The position numbers were made by a program, and so were the translations under genes. This document shows positions 1 to 9,508 of a stretch of 64,000 nucleotides of DNA, piece after piece. The DNA comes from Peribacillus frigoritolerans (GTDB taxonomy: Bacteria > Bacillota > Bacilli > Bacillales > DSM-1321): positions 2,512,001-2,576,000 of the forward strand of contig NZ_CP158190.1 of NCBI RefSeq assembly GCF_040250305.1, written 5' to 3'. The notes under the pieces were generated by a model. The model did not search any database, was not told the origin of the DNA, and saw nothing but the letters and a program-made list of their open reading frames with translations. Positions within the stretch are counted from its first letter, which is position 1; each line of letters opens with the position of its first letter.

Positions 1-795
1 TTTTGTCACTTCATATCTGAAGTTTAAATTATCCCTCAATTCCGGTAGAAAAGCATATGGAAGCCGGTCGTTTCCTCCGTCGATTGAAAAAAACTTTACA
101 TCTGGATTAAAGAGCGGCATAAGCTCCCGAAGTATGGCCGGAAAAGAAAGTTCAGGGAATCCTTCTAAACCCATCAGGACTTTTATGCTTTCAATCGCCC
201 CTGTTGATAGACTGATTCCGACTGGATTGTACTGCAAAAAGAAGCTCATGGAGTATTTATCAAACTCTTTAATGACTATTTCCCAATTTCTACGTGGGTT
301 TTGAATGATGAAGTCAGTCACAGGCTTAATTGCCATGTTGAGTAATTCTTCAGCTGTTTTACCTCTTTCATGGGGAGCTACAGGGTACCTCAGTATATCC
401 GGGTTCCTTTGATATATGGCAGCGGTCGTCTTGATTCCATTGGCATAAATGGGATCATTAGGAGTCGCATTCACAAAAGTGTTGACACGTAAACCATACT
501 TCTTGATGTATTCAGCAACTAGGTAATGATAATTCGGAATGCGCATGGCACCGGCTTCAAGGTAGGAACCTTCTGAAAATGGCTCCCGTATGGTCAAAAC
601 ACGCCCTCCAACCCTCCCGGTTGCTTCCAATATCGTTACATCGTGCCCCGCTTGTTTTAAAAGGGATGCTGCAACCAACCCAGACATTCCGGCACCAAGG
701 ATAATGATTTTTTTGGGGATTGGGGAAGGCCCCAGGCCATTTCTGATAACAGCCAGCATTTGATCGGGTGATAGCGGATCTTTGGAAAAGGACAA
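1..795 (-). CDS. Flavin-dependent amine oxidase (5' part of gene, runs off left edge)
   Basis: The minus strand encodes about 265 residues with a dinucleotide-binding start (IIILGAGMSGLVAASLLKQA) followed by EATGRVGGR and LEAGAMRIP, the FAD-binding signature of the flavin monoamine oxidase/L-amino-acid oxidase family. Such enzymes deaminate amines or amino acids oxidatively and release hydrogen peroxide. I place the start at a TTG (793-795) because AGGAG lies nine bases upstream; the next in-frame ATG is 12 codons further in. B. subtilis YobN is a plausible relative. The C-terminal part is outside the window, so the substrate class cannot be judged. Confidence 0.85.
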   Translation of the reverse strand, partial: MSFSKDPLSPDQMLAVIRNGLGPSPIPKKIIILGAGMSGLVAASLLKQAGHDVTILEATGRVGGRVLTIREPFSEGSYLEAGAMRIPNYHYLVAEYIKKYGLRVNTFVNATPNDPIYANGIKTTAAIYQRNPDILRYPVAPHERGKTAEELLNMAIKPVTDFIIQNPRRNWEIVIKEFDKYSMSFFLQYNPVGISLSTGAIESIKVLMGLEGFPELSFPAILRELMPLFNPDVKFFSIDGGNDRLPYAFLPELRDNLNFRYEVTK

Positions 796-1119
796 AGTGT
801 TTTTCTCCTCTCTTGTAACACTTTCTATATGGGATTTAAGCTATCTTATTCCGATTGGGTCACCATTTATGAAGAATCTTCAATAATTTGTCATCCAAGT
901 GCTTAGTGAAATTTTTTTAAGCGTATTGATGAAATCCACGTGATATATATTAGAAATAACCTCGATAGAATATCTAATAAACAATCAACCAAAAACATCA
1001 TTAAGTAAAATGCTGACCTTCTGTAAAACCTATGAAAACTTAGTTTGTGGAATATTATTAAATATTTTCCTTTCCAGAGGAGATACTACCAAGAGACAAA
1101 GGTTAGAAAGGAAGACAGT
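796..1119. other. Divergent intergenic region before the bd oxidase genes
   Basis: This 324-base stretch separates the leftward amine oxidase gene from the rightward oxidase operon, so it must hold both promoters. It is AT-rich. I see no convincing Rex operator or hairpin. A strong ribosome binding site (GAAAGGA) sits just before the ATG at 1120. Open reading frames that start earlier only extend the oxidase gene backwards into this non-coding DNA. Confidence 0.5.
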
Positions 1120-2481
1120 ATGGATCATATACAAATGGCCCGTGCGATGTTCGGGACGAATATGGCTGTACATATCATATTTGCAACGATCGGCGTCGGG
1201 TTGCCGATGATGATGTTGGCAGCGGAATTGATGTATCAAAGGACAAAGGATTTACAGTATGTCGTCATGGCTAAACGCTGGACGAAAACATTAGGAGTTT
1301 TACTTGGGGTCGGCATTCCGACTGGTACGATTGCTGGTGTGCAGCTGTCACTATTATGGCCTGGGTTCATGGAAGTGATTGGACGTGTCATGGCGCTTCC
1401 ATTCCAGATCGAGATTTATGCATTCATGGTTGAAGCGCTGTTCATGTCAATCTACGTGTATGCAGCTGAAAAAATCAAGCCATGGGCCCGAATCGTCAGT
1501 TTATTCTTTGTTGCATTCGGAGCATTGGCTTCGGCTGTTTTGATTTCTAATGTCCATGCTTTTGAAGGTACACCTGCTGGGTTCCGGTTTGAAAATGGGG
1601 AAATCGTCGATGTCGATCCTTGGGCGGCATTTTTCAACCCAAGTTTCTTGGTGACGGCGGGACATACAGCCTTGACTGCTTATACTACAGGCGCTTTTGT
1701 CGTAGCGTCCGTTGCAGCCTATAAGATGCTGAAAAATAAATATGGCACTGCTGAATTTAATTTTCACCAAAAAGCACTGAGGCTTAGTCTTGTCTTGGGT
1801 TTGGTTTTTTCTTTTTTGACGGCATTGAACGGTCATGCGACTACACAGCATTTATATAGGGAACAGCCGGAAAAACTGGCGGCGGCAGAAGGGTTGTTTG
1901 AAACACAGGACCATGCCGGACTTACCTTGTTCGGTTATACCGATAGGGAAGCCCAGGAGGTGAAGTATGGGATTGAATTCCCATGGTTATTAAGCTTTCT
2001 ATCTGGTAATAGCTTCGATACGGTCGTGACCGGTTTAAACGATTTTCCGGAAGAGTATTGGCCTCCGCTTTATGTCCATATCTTATTCAACGCAATGGTC
2101 ATCATTGGTTCAGGCTTAATCGCGTTGGCACTGTTTGCATTGGTATGGAATAAATGGCTGAAAAAGGAGACATATCCGAAATGGATTCTTTGGCTGTTTG
2201 TTGCGTCAGGGCCGCTTTCGGTGATTTCAATTGAATGCGGTTGGATTTTTGCCTGTACAGGCAGACAGCCATGGACGATATACAGGATGCTGACCACGGA
2301 GGATTCAGTCACTTCGTACGAAAACCTTGGGTTTTTATTCACGATGTTCATTATTGTATATATCATTTTATGCGTTTCTGTCGTGTTTACACTTTTGTAT
2401 TATTTCAAACGTCATTCCGTAATGGATGATATATATAAGGCCGAACAGAAAGATGTAAGGCTTTTCGATTCGAATTCATAA
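1120..2481 (+). CDS. ythA: Cytochrome bd-type quinol oxidase subunit I (YthA-like)
   Basis: This is the large membrane subunit (453 residues) of a cytochrome bd oxidase, which oxidises menaquinol and reduces oxygen without pumping protons. His18, Glu98 and Glu105 sit where the high-spin haem ligands and proton-path acids of CydA lie, and the conserved GRQPW motif follows a late helix. The periplasmic quinol loop is short, as in YthA and cyanide-insensitive oxidases rather than E. coli CydA. The start at 1120 was preferred to ATG 1045 because GAAAGGA precedes it and the extra 25 residues are hydrophilic and unlike the family. Subunit II follows after 15 bases. Confidence 0.93.
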   Translation: MDHIQMARAMFGTNMAVHIIFATIGVGLPMMMLAAELMYQRTKDLQYVVMAKRWTKTLGVLLGVGIPTGTIAGVQLSLLWPGFMEVIGRVMALPFQIEIYAFMVEALFMSIYVYAAEKIKPWARIVSLFFVAFGALASAVLISNVHAFEGTPAGFRFENGEIVDVDPWAAFFNPSFLVTAGHTALTAYTTGAFVVASVAAYKMLKNKYGTAEFNFHQKALRLSLVLGLVFSFLTALNGHATTQHLYREQPEKLAAAEGLFETQDHAGLTLFGYTDREAQEVKYGIEFPWLLSFLSGNSFDTVVTGLNDFPEEYWPPLYVHILFNAMVIIGSGLIALALFALVWNKWLKKETYPKWILWLFVASGPLSVISIECGWIFACTGRQPWTIYRMLTTEDSVTSYENLGFLFTMFIIVYIILCVSVVFTLLYYFKRHSVMDDIYKAEQKDVRLFDSNS

Positions 2482-2496
2482 AAGGGGGGAAGGCGA

Positions 2497-3543
2497 ATGA
2501 GTGATGCTCTTCTTGCAATAACACTGGTCTGGGGCTTTATTTTTCTTTATGCCATCATGGCCTCTATGGATTTCGGCGCTGGCTTCTGGGCAATGACTTA
2601 CATTAAAAAGGAAGAAACGAATGCCACCAAGATCGCAAATAGCTATTTATCACCAACTTGGGAAGTGACCAATACTTTTGTCGTTGGTCTTGTCATTGCG
2701 ATTTACAGTTTATTTCCAGGTGCGGTTTTCCCGATAGGGGTAGCCTTGATCGTTCCCGCGAGCCTGATACTTGTCCTGCTATGTATTAGGAGTGCTTTCT
2801 TGGTTTTCTCTCATAGCGTAGACAAATATGAAAAAGCGTTAACGTATATTTCAGGGTTGACGGGATTGATCATACCTGGGCTATTAATCAGCGTATTGCC
2901 AATCACCCATCTTGGATTTGTAGAAGGCGCGAGAGGAAATGAAGAATTGAATCTATTTAAACTTTTCACGAGTCCGAATGAGTATGCATTTGTGGGGTTC
3001 GGAATTATGAGCACGCTTTTTTTATCATCTTTGCTCCTGTCCGATTACTCAAAGCAGGCTGATGAAATGAAAGCATACAAAATATATCGCAGGGATGCGA
3101 TGATAACGGGACCGCTTATGTTGGTCATGGCTTTGTTGGTTATGCTCACGTTAAGAAACGAAGCGAATTGGATCTACCAAGGAATGATGAAAAATTCTGG
3201 ATTGTTATTCGTCTCGCTCATTTTTTTCATCATTAGCGGGATAGCACTGTACTTACCCTATTTTTCCAAGCGGGAGGTTAAAGGGATGCCCCGCCTCGCT
3301 GTAATAGCGATCATCATACAGTATTTAATTGGCAGTTATGTTTATGGTATCGCACATTTACCTTATATCATATATCCAAATGTCACAATTCTTTCAGGAT
3401 TTACCGATCCAACCTCATTCCGGGCCGTGTTTGCCACATATATCGTGGGCTTTGCGATATTAGTGCCAGGGTTCTATTATTTCTGGTCCATCTTCATGAA
3501 AGATCAGCGTCGAAAGTTCAAGCGGCGACAAATGTCAAATTAG
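2497..3543 (+). CDS. ythB: Cytochrome bd-type quinol oxidase subunit II (YthB-like)
   Basis: A 348-residue polytopic membrane protein starting MSDALLAITLVWGFIFLYA, with the MDFGAGFW motif near residue 25 typical of the CydB/AppB family. About eight hydrophobic helices are visible. The length matches YthB. A purine-rich ribosome binding site (AAAGGGGGGAAGG) lies just before the ATG, and the gene is co-oriented and nearly contiguous with subunit I, so the two are surely one transcript. It stabilises subunit I and forms half of the pseudo-symmetric heterodimer. Confidence 0.93.
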   Translation: MSDALLAITLVWGFIFLYAIMASMDFGAGFWAMTYIKKEETNATKIANSYLSPTWEVTNTFVVGLVIAIYSLFPGAVFPIGVALIVPASLILVLLCIRSAFLVFSHSVDKYEKALTYISGLTGLIIPGLLISVLPITHLGFVEGARGNEELNLFKLFTSPNEYAFVGFGIMSTLFLSSLLLSDYSKQADEMKAYKIYRRDAMITGPLMLVMALLVMLTLRNEANWIYQGMMKNSGLLFVSLIFFIISGIALYLPYFSKREVKGMPRLAVIAIIIQYLIGSYVYGIAHLPYIIYPNVTILSGFTDPTSFRAVFATYIVGFAILVPGFYYFWSIFMKDQRRKFKRRQMSN

Positions 3544-3571
3544 TTCATCTTTGAAAAGAGAGGTTATCACT

Positions 3572-4327
3572 ATGAAAAAGTTAGATCTGCTAAAATATGC
3601 GGTTTTAGTCATCTCACTATTTTTGAGCTATCAAGCGGTGGAAGCGCATGATAAAAATTTTCAGGTAGATGGCACATATATATCAACAAAAAGAGATGTA
3701 ACAGGTGACCAGAAAATAGACATCATCCAGGTTCAGGGACTGCCATTTGAGGAAGGAAGCAAATTTCTGAAGAAAATTGAGTTAAGTGTGGAAAACAATC
3801 GCCGTACAATCAACGTCCCGCTTGAAGCTGGGTATAATCCAGATCTAAAGGTTGCCGACTTGAATAATGATGGAGTCCAGGATGTATTGGTCACGGTTTT
3901 GATGGAAGGTAGGGAACGGTTGATATCCAGTTACGCCTATACGTTCAAGGATGGAAAAGTGAAGGAACTGGAAGTGCCGCCATCCGTCCCCGTAATCGCA
4001 CAATTTCTTGACGGATACAAAGCGGAAATCATCATCGAAGGTCAAAAGCCTGTGGTGATAGATGTCAGTTCCAGAAAACAAGCGTATGATGAATTGGGCA
4101 TTTATCGAAATGGAAAACTAAATGAACCGACAGAGCTTTTGGTTGATCCATACTCCTCATTGGACCCCAAGACCGTTTTTGGAAAAGGAAAATCACTTAT
4201 GGGAGTCCAAAACGTAAAAGGGTCCGATGAACCTGTTCCGATTTTGAAGATCAAATCAATATGGAAGTATGACAATGGATGGCAGCTTGTAAAAGCCCAG
4301 GTTAAACCGGTCAATGGTAGTGAATGA
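3572..4327 (+). CDS. Secreted protein with an FG-GAP/EF-hand-like loop
   Basis: This 251-residue protein begins with a clear signal peptide (MKKLDLLKYAVLVISLF, cleavage likely near AEAH). A loop DLNNDGVQD near residue 110 resembles the calcium-binding turn of FG-GAP/VCBS repeats. There is no lipobox. Start ATG 3572 is preferred over TTG 3551 because GAGAGG lies eight bases before it and the signal peptide then begins MKK. It is the last gene before a terminator, 28 bases after the bd oxidase genes, so it may be cotranscribed. Its function is unknown. Confidence 0.75.
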   Translation: MKKLDLLKYAVLVISLFLSYQAVEAHDKNFQVDGTYISTKRDVTGDQKIDIIQVQGLPFEEGSKFLKKIELSVENNRRTINVPLEAGYNPDLKVADLNNDGVQDVLVTVLMEGRERLISSYAYTFKDGKVKELEVPPSVPVIAQFLDGYKAEIIIEGQKPVVIDVSSRKQAYDELGIYRNGKLNEPTELLVDPYSSLDPKTVFGKGKSLMGVQNVKGSDEPVPILKIKSIWKYDNGWQLVKAQVKPVNGSE

Positions 4328-4361
4328 CATGGTATCGACTGCTTCTTAAATAAACTAGGTT

Positions 4362-4392
4362 GACAGCTCTTGGTTTTGAGGGCTGTTTTTTT
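4362..4392 (+). terminator. Rho-independent terminator
   Basis: ACAGCTCT and AGGGCTGT pair around a short loop, followed by a run of seven T. It closes the bd oxidase transcript. Confidence 0.8.
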
Positions 4393-4407
4393 GTTGATAA
4401 TTAAAAA

Positions 4408-4435
4408 TTGACAATTTTTAAATATTTGGTAAAAT
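4408..4435 (+). promoter_or_regulatory. Sigma-A-type promoter of the tetR gene
   Basis: TTGACA (4408-4413) and TAAAAT (4430-4435) are separated by 16 bases, a good vegetative promoter about 80 bases before the TetR-family reading frame. Confidence 0.65.
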
Positions 4436-4449
4436 CTAAATAAATCCAG

Positions 4450-4483
4450 TTAACTACATAACCACATCTCTTTATGTTGTTAA
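4450..4483. promoter_or_regulatory. Inverted repeat in the tetR leader
   Basis: TTAACTACATAA and TTATGTTGTTAA match at 11 of 12 positions in inverted orientation with a 10-base gap. It lies between the promoter and the coding region, so it could be an operator or an RNA hairpin. There is no T run, so it is not a terminator. Confidence 0.45.
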
Positions 4484-4549
4484 ATGTAAGCGGATACAAG
4501 AAGGGGGTGCAGTCTTACGGAGTTAAAAGAAAAAATAATTGAAACATCG

Positions 4550-5146
4550 TTGACGCTCTTTGATCAGCATGGTTTTCATGGTGTCTCCGTTAACGAAATC
4601 GTTAAGGCTTGCGGAACTAGCAAGGGTGGTTTTTATCACCATTTCTCTTCCAAAGATGAACTTTTATTTGTCATCCATGATTACTTTATTTCATATGTTT
4701 TAACAAAAGCACAGGAAGCCATCTCAGAAAGTACCCATCCAACAGAAAAAATGCAAAAGATCATTCAATCATTTGTTAAAGTTTTTGACCTCTATAAACC
4801 ACACATCTCAGTTTTCTATCAAGAAAGCATTTACTTAAAACCGCCCTATGTTGAAGCAATCAAAAAAAAGCGTCAAATGTATAAAGAAATCATTTTTTCC
4901 GTTATCAAAGAAGGTATTGACAAGGGAGTTTTCCGCAGCGAATTACCAGTGGAAATTACCGGAATGTCAATTCTGGGCATGGTGAACTGGTCCTACAAAT
5001 GGTACAAAAGGGACGGTGGAAAAACGATTGATGAAATCGGTGATATTTACGTAGATTTAATTCTGAATGCCCTATTGATAGATATACAAAAAGAAGCGGA
5101 AATCACCCAGCCATTTTTACTGAAGAACCAAGTTGTTGTGGATTAA
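4550..5146 (+). CDS. TetR-family transcriptional regulator
   Basis: A one-component repressor with an N-terminal helix-turn-helix (HGVSVNEIVKACGTSKGG then FYHHFSSKDELL) and an all-helical ligand domain. It precedes an acyl-CoA dehydrogenase operon and a TetR-like palindrome lies in front of that operon, so an acyl-CoA-responsive repressor is likely. The start is a puzzle. The open frame extends back to 4490 and encodes the expected first helix (ELKEKIIETS), but there is no ATG, GTG or TTG near the ribosome binding site (4500-4507). TTG 4550 is the first usual start and would cut helix 1. Initiation near 4514-4517 at a non-standard codon, or a damaged start, is possible. Confidence 0.85.
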   Translation: MTLFDQHGFHGVSVNEIVKACGTSKGGFYHHFSSKDELLFVIHDYFISYVLTKAQEAISESTHPTEKMQKIIQSFVKVFDLYKPHISVFYQESIYLKPPYVEAIKKKRQMYKEIIFSVIKEGIDKGVFRSELPVEITGMSILGMVNWSYKWYKRDGGKTIDEIGDIYVDLILNALLIDIQKEAEITQPFLLKNQVVVD

Positions 5147-5166
5147 ACAATAAACTTGATTTGCAC

Positions 5167-5184
5167 AGACCAACTAGTCGGTCT
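5167..5184. promoter_or_regulatory. TetR-type operator before the leucine catabolism operon
   Basis: AGACCAACTAGTCGGTCT is an 18-base palindrome with one mismatched pair and a CTAG centre, a typical TetR-family operator. It starts 20 bases after the regulator's stop codon and ends 22 bases before the acyl-CoA dehydrogenase ATG. A weak promoter (TTGCAC at 5161, TCAATA at 5184) would flank it, so a bound repressor would block transcription. Confidence 0.65.
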
Positions 5185-5206
5185 CAATAGAAAGGGGAAT
5201 GAATAA

Positions 5207-6349
5207 ATGGATTTTTCACTTACAAAAGAACAGCAGATGATTAAGGAAATGGTTAGGGAATTTGCCGAAAAGGAAATTAAACCCATTGCGATAGAGTTGG
5301 ATGCAAAGTCCATGTTTGCGGAGGATGTATTCAAAAAAATGGGGAAACTCGGGTTGCTTGGAATTCCGTTTCCTGAAGAATATGGCGGTTCGGGCGGAGA
5401 TACGATTTCGTATGCCATTGCAGTTGAAGAGGTTGGGAAGGCATGCGGGGGAACCGGCTTAAGTTATGCAGCAGCCGTTTCGCTCGGGGCAAGTCCAATT
5501 TACTATTTTGGAACCGAAGAACAGAAGCAAAAATACCTGGTTCCAATCACGACCGGTGAAACCCTGGCAGCTTTCGGGTTAACAGAGCCTAATGCGGGTT
5601 CCGATGCTGGCGGTACAAGAACGACTGCCGTGTTGGAGGGTGATGAATATGTGATTAATGGCGAGAAAACATGGATAACAAATGCCAGCTATTCAAGAAC
5701 GGTTACCGTCACGGCTGTATCGGGCAAAGATTCCAAGGGCAAAAATATCATCTCGGCATTCATCGTGCCAACCGATACCCAAGGGCTAACGATCAATAGC
5801 AATTATGAAAAAATGGGAGTTCGAGCTTCCAATACTTGTGAAATCATTCTGGATAATGTCCGGGTGCCAAAGGAAAACTTATTGGGAGATCCAGACAAAG
5901 GGTTCAAACAATTCTTATTCACGCTTGATGGAGGAAGGATTTCCATTGCAGCTTTGGCCGTCGGTATCGCTCAGGCTGCCTTTGATAGAGCTTTAGCTTT
6001 TTCAAAAGAGCGCATTCAATTCGGTAAAACCATATCAAATTTCCAGGCCATTCAATTCAAGCTTGCAGATATGGCGATGGAAATTGAATTGGCGAGGAAT
6101 ATGGTATATAAGGCTGCATGGTTAAAAGACAATAAAAAGCCTTTTGCAAAGGAAGCGGCATACGCCAAGCTTTTTGCAAGTGAGACCGCGTTCCGGTCCA
6201 GCAATCAAGCGATTCAAATACACGGCGGCTCTGGTTACATGCGCGAATATGAGGTGGAACGCTATTTAAGAGATGCTAAGTTATTGGAGATTGGTGAAGG
6301 TACATCCGAAATTCAAAGACTCGTTATCGCCAGGCAATTAGGCTGTTAA
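5207..6349 (+). CDS. yngJ: Acyl-CoA dehydrogenase, probably isovaleryl-CoA dehydrogenase
   Basis: A 380-residue flavoprotein that oxidises short branched acyl-CoA at the alpha-beta bond. Family signatures include [14 protein letters not shown] near residue 125 and [17 protein letters not shown] at the end; Glu364 in that motif is in the position of the catalytic base of many acyl-CoA dehydrogenases. The gene is preceded by GAAAGGGG and is the first of seven genes in the same order as B. subtilis yngJ-yngE, the leucine degradation cluster. Isovaleryl-CoA as substrate is inferred from this context. Confidence 0.9.
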   Translation: MDFSLTKEQQMIKEMVREFAEKEIKPIAIELDAKSMFAEDVFKKMGKLGLLGIPFPEEYGGSGGDTISYAIAVEEVGKACGGTGLSYAAAVSLGASPIYYFGTEEQKQKYLVPITTGETLAAFGLTEPNAGSDAGGTRTTAVLEGDEYVINGEKTWITNASYSRTVTVTAVSGKDSKGKNIISAFIVPTDTQGLTINSNYEKMGVRASNTCEIILDNVRVPKENLLGDPDKGFKQFLFTLDGGRISIAALAVGIAQAAFDRALAFSKERIQFGKTISNFQAIQFKLADMAMEIELARNMVYKAAWLKDNKKPFAKEAAYAKLFASETAFRSSNQAIQIHGGSGYMREYEVERYLRDAKLLEIGEGTSEIQRLVIARQLGC

Positions 6350-6461
6350 TCTTTACGGAACGTAAAATGAACAATGATGCTTGCGTTCATTTTGGTGAAA
6401 AGCAGATATCTATACAGCAAAAAGCGTTCAATCTTACTTTTATTTGATTAGGAGGAGTTTG

Positions 6462-8108
6462 ATGTCTGATTTGCTAGATGTTACTATCGGAAAACTGCTT
6501 GAAAGGACAGCTGAACAATATGGTGATAATGAAGCGGTTGTGTACCATGAACTAGGCCTGCGCCATTCTTATCGCGAATTTGAAAAGATTTGCCGAAAGG
6601 TGGCCAGGGGGTTCATGTCACTAGATATTAAAAAAGGGGAACATATCGCCATTTGGGCATCCAATAAACCGGAATGGCTTATATCCCAATTTTCGACCGC
6701 GAAAATGGGCGGTGTGCTGGTAACGGTCAATACTAATTACCGCACAAGTGAACTGGAATACCTGCTCAAGCAATCCGATTCGACGACGATCATCCTGATG
6801 GAACAATATAAGGATCATTCATATATAGATACGCTGTACGAAATCGTTCCTGAATTGAAAAATGCAGAACCAGGAAAATTACAATCTGAGAAACTGCCAA
6901 AATTGAAAAATATCATCGTTTTAGGTGAAAAGCGTTATCCCGGAACGTTTTCGTGGGATGAAGTCATTAGCGGGAGCGAATCCGTTTCGGAGGAATCGCT
7001 GGACATGAGAATGGAGGAATTGGCTCCCGGTGATGTGATTAATATGCAATATACATCAGGGACGACAGGATTTCCAAAAGGAGTGATGCTGACTCATTCC
7101 AACTTGGTCAATAACGGATTGAATGTCGCGGAGTGTATGAAGCTTACCGAAGCTGACCGGCTTTGCATCCCGGTTCCGTTTTTTCATTGTTTCGGCTGTT
7201 CCCTTGGCACGATGGCCTCTGTTTCTGTTGGGGCAACAATGGTGCCGATCGTGGAATTTAATCCACGAGTTGTCCTTCAGACAGTTGAAGCCGAAAAATG
7301 TACGGGGCTTCATGGTGTACCGACGATGTTCATTGCTGAACTTAATCTCGATGACTTTGACCAGTATGATTTAAGTTCGTTACGGACTGGTATCATGGCA
7401 GGATCCACTTGTCCGATCGAAGTCATGAAAAGCGTGGTGAATAAGATGGGCATCTCGGAAATTACGATTACTTATGGTCAAACGGAATCTTCTCCAGGAA
7501 TTACGATGACAAGAACGGACGATCCGATCGAACTTCGTGTTTCCTCAGTGGGAAGGGCTTTGCCGAAAGTGGAAGTGAAAATTGTCGATCCAGCTAGTGG
7601 GGAAGAAGTCCAGCGGGGCAAACAGGGTGAACTCTGTTCGAGGGGATACCATGTAATGAAGGGATATTATAATAACCCGGAAGCCACTGAGCAGGCGATT
7701 GACCGGGAAGGCTGGCTTCATACGGGAGATTTGGCGGTGATGGATGAAAGGGGTTATTGCAAGATTACAGGCCGGCTGAAAGATATGATCATTCGCGGAG
7801 GGGAAAATATTTACCCACGTGAGATTGAAGAATTCATCTATCAACATCCTGCAATTGTCGATGTCCAGGTACTCGGCGTTCCAGATCAGAAGTACGGCGA
7901 AGAGGTAGCGGCATGGATCATTTTGAAAGCAGGAGAAACCCTTACGGAGAAAGAATTGATAGAGTATTGCAAAGGGAAAATATCTTTTCATAAAATTCCC
8001 CGGTACATTCAATTTACCGATGCTTATCCAATGACAGCATCCGGAAAAATCCAAAAGTATAAGCTTCGGCAACAAACTCTTGACCTACTATCGGAAGGCA
8101 CTAAATAA
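6462..8108 (+). CDS. yngI: AMP-binding acyl-CoA synthetase
   Basis: A 548-residue ANL-superfamily adenylating enzyme that activates a carboxylic acid to its CoA thioester. The ATP-binding P-loop (YTSGTTGFPKGVMLTH) lies near residue 195, the Gln-Thr-Glu core (YGQTESSP) near 340, and the hinge (ITGRLKDMIIRGGENIYP) near 445, with the catalytic lysine region SGKIQKYKLR at the C-terminus. Start 6462 follows GGAGGAG. It is the second gene of the leucine cluster. In B. subtilis this position is annotated as an acyl- or acetoacetyl-CoA synthetase; the exact acid is not decided here. Confidence 0.88.
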   Translation: MSDLLDVTIGKLLERTAEQYGDNEAVVYHELGLRHSYREFEKICRKVARGFMSLDIKKGEHIAIWASNKPEWLISQFSTAKMGGVLVTVNTNYRTSELEYLLKQSDSTTIILMEQYKDHSYIDTLYEIVPELKNAEPGKLQSEKLPKLKNIIVLGEKRYPGTFSWDEVISGSESVSEESLDMRMEELAPGDVINMQYTSGTTGFPKGVMLTHSNLVNNGLNVAECMKLTEADRLCIPVPFFHCFGCSLGTMASVSVGATMVPIVEFNPRVVLQTVEAEKCTGLHGVPTMFIAELNLDDFDQYDLSSLRTGIMAGSTCPIEVMKSVVNKMGISEITITYGQTESSPGITMTRTDDPIELRVSSVGRALPKVEVKIVDPASGEEVQRGKQGELCSRGYHVMKGYYNNPEATEQAIDREGWLHTGDLAVMDERGYCKITGRLKDMIIRGGENIYPREIEEFIYQHPAIVDVQVLGVPDQKYGEEVAAWIILKAGETLTEKELIEYCKGKISFHKIPRYIQFTDAYPMTASGKIQKYKLRQQTLDLLSEGTK

Positions 8109-8120
8109 GGAGGATATCGA

Positions 8121-9470
8121 ATGATTCGAAAAATTCTTATCGCAAACAGGGGAGAAATAGCATCACGCATTATTCGTACATGCAGGAAGCTGGGGATACA
8201 TACTGTCGCTGTCCATTCGGAAGCTGATTCGGATTCGCCATTTGTGGGATTGGCGGATGAGGCATATTTACTGGGTGGCCCGAGAGTACAGGAAAGCTAT
8301 TTAAACGTCAATAAGATTTTGGAAATAGCTAAGGAAACCGGAGTGGAGGCCATTCATCCTGGATATGGATTTCTTAGTGAAAATGCAGATTTCGCACGTT
8401 CATGCGAAGAAGCCGGCTTGATATTCATTGGTCCCAAACCAGAGATCATCCAGCAGATGGGCAATAAAGTCGAGGCGAGGAAAAAGATGGAGCAAGCGGG
8501 ACTTCCATTGGTGCCTGGATTTTCACGTCCGTTAATTGATAGTGCGGAAGCGGCAGCCGTTGCCGAAAAAATTGGCTACCCAGTCATGTTAAAAGCAGCA
8601 GCAGGCGGCGGGGGAATCGGCATGCAGGCGGTTGCTAATGAAGATGAACTGACCAAAGCCTTCGAGGGGAATCAAAAACGTGCCCAATTGTTTTTTGGCA
8701 ATGGAGATATGTTCATAGAAAAATTGATTGAGAAGCCTCGTCATATCGAAATTCAGGTATTGGCGGATTCCTTTGGGAATGCTGTTTACTTATGGGAAAG
8801 GGAATGCTCCGTTCAAAGGCGCCACCAGAAGGTCGTGGAAGAGGCTCCCTCTTCTTTCCTTGACGAAGAAACAAGAAACAGGATGGGAATGGCTGCAGTG
8901 AAGGCAGTAAAATCCATCGGTTATAGCAATGCGGGCACCCTCGAATTTTTAGTTGATGCAAATAAAAATTTTTATTTCCTGGAAATGAATACACGCCTTC
9001 AGGTGGAGCATCCTGTCACCGAAGAAATTACGGGGCTGGATTTGGTTGAACAGCAAATTAATATTGCATCTGGCAACAAATTGGAATTTACGCAAAGTGA
9101 GATTAAACAGGATGGACACTCCATTGAAGTGCGCATATATGCTGAAGATCCGAAAACCTTTTATCCAGCACCAGGAAAAATCACAAGCATGGAACTTCCG
9201 GAAGGTGAAGGGATCCGTCATGAATTGGCTGTTCATGGAACTTCGGTCGTATCCCACTTTTATGATCCGATGATCGCCAAATTGGTGGTGAGCGGCGATT
9301 CAAGGGATAAAGCGATCGAGAGATTAAGAGAAGCGCTCGCAAACTATAAAATAGAAGGAATTAAAACAAACCTTCCTTTGCTGATGGAAATCATTTCTCA
9401 TGAAGCTTTTTCCCAAGGAGATACGACTACGGATTTCATTGCAAAATATATAAAAAAATTGACTGTATAA
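8121..9470 (+). CDS. yngH: Biotin carboxylase subunit of an acyl-CoA carboxylase
   Basis: A 449-residue ATP-grasp enzyme that carboxylates biotin with bicarbonate. It begins with the MIRKILIANRGEIASRIIRT motif, has the glycine-rich lid KAAAGGGGIGM near residue 160 and the catalytic EMNTRLQVEHPVTEE motif near 290. It lies 12 bases after yngI with a good ribosome binding site. Together with the small carrier protein (9509) and the carboxyltransferase (11464) it should form methylcrotonyl-CoA carboxylase. Confidence 0.93.
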   Translation: MIRKILIANRGEIASRIIRTCRKLGIHTVAVHSEADSDSPFVGLADEAYLLGGPRVQESYLNVNKILEIAKETGVEAIHPGYGFLSENADFARSCEEAGLIFIGPKPEIIQQMGNKVEARKKMEQAGLPLVPGFSRPLIDSAEAAAVAEKIGYPVMLKAAAGGGGIGMQAVANEDELTKAFEGNQKRAQLFFGNGDMFIEKLIEKPRHIEIQVLADSFGNAVYLWERECSVQRRHQKVVEEAPSSFLDEETRNRMGMAAVKAVKSIGYSNAGTLEFLVDANKNFYFLEMNTRLQVEHPVTEEITGLDLVEQQINIASGNKLEFTQSEIKQDGHSIEVRIYAEDPKTFYPAPGKITSMELPEGEGIRHELAVHGTSVVSHFYDPMIAKLVVSGDSRDKAIERLREALANYKIEGIKTNLPLLMEIISHEAFSQGDTTTDFIAKYIKKLTV

Positions 9471-9508
9471 CGCATATCTTAAAACATAATGATCAGGAGG
9501 AATGTAAG

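Noticed and set aside
896..925. Possible Rex operator upstream of the bd oxidase genes
   Set aside because: TTAGTGAAATTTTTTTAAGC lacks the second TTCACAA half, so the match is too weak.
1045..1119. Longer start of the bd oxidase subunit I gene
   Set aside because: No ribosome binding site for 1045, and the extra residues do not fit the family; 1120 has a clear site.
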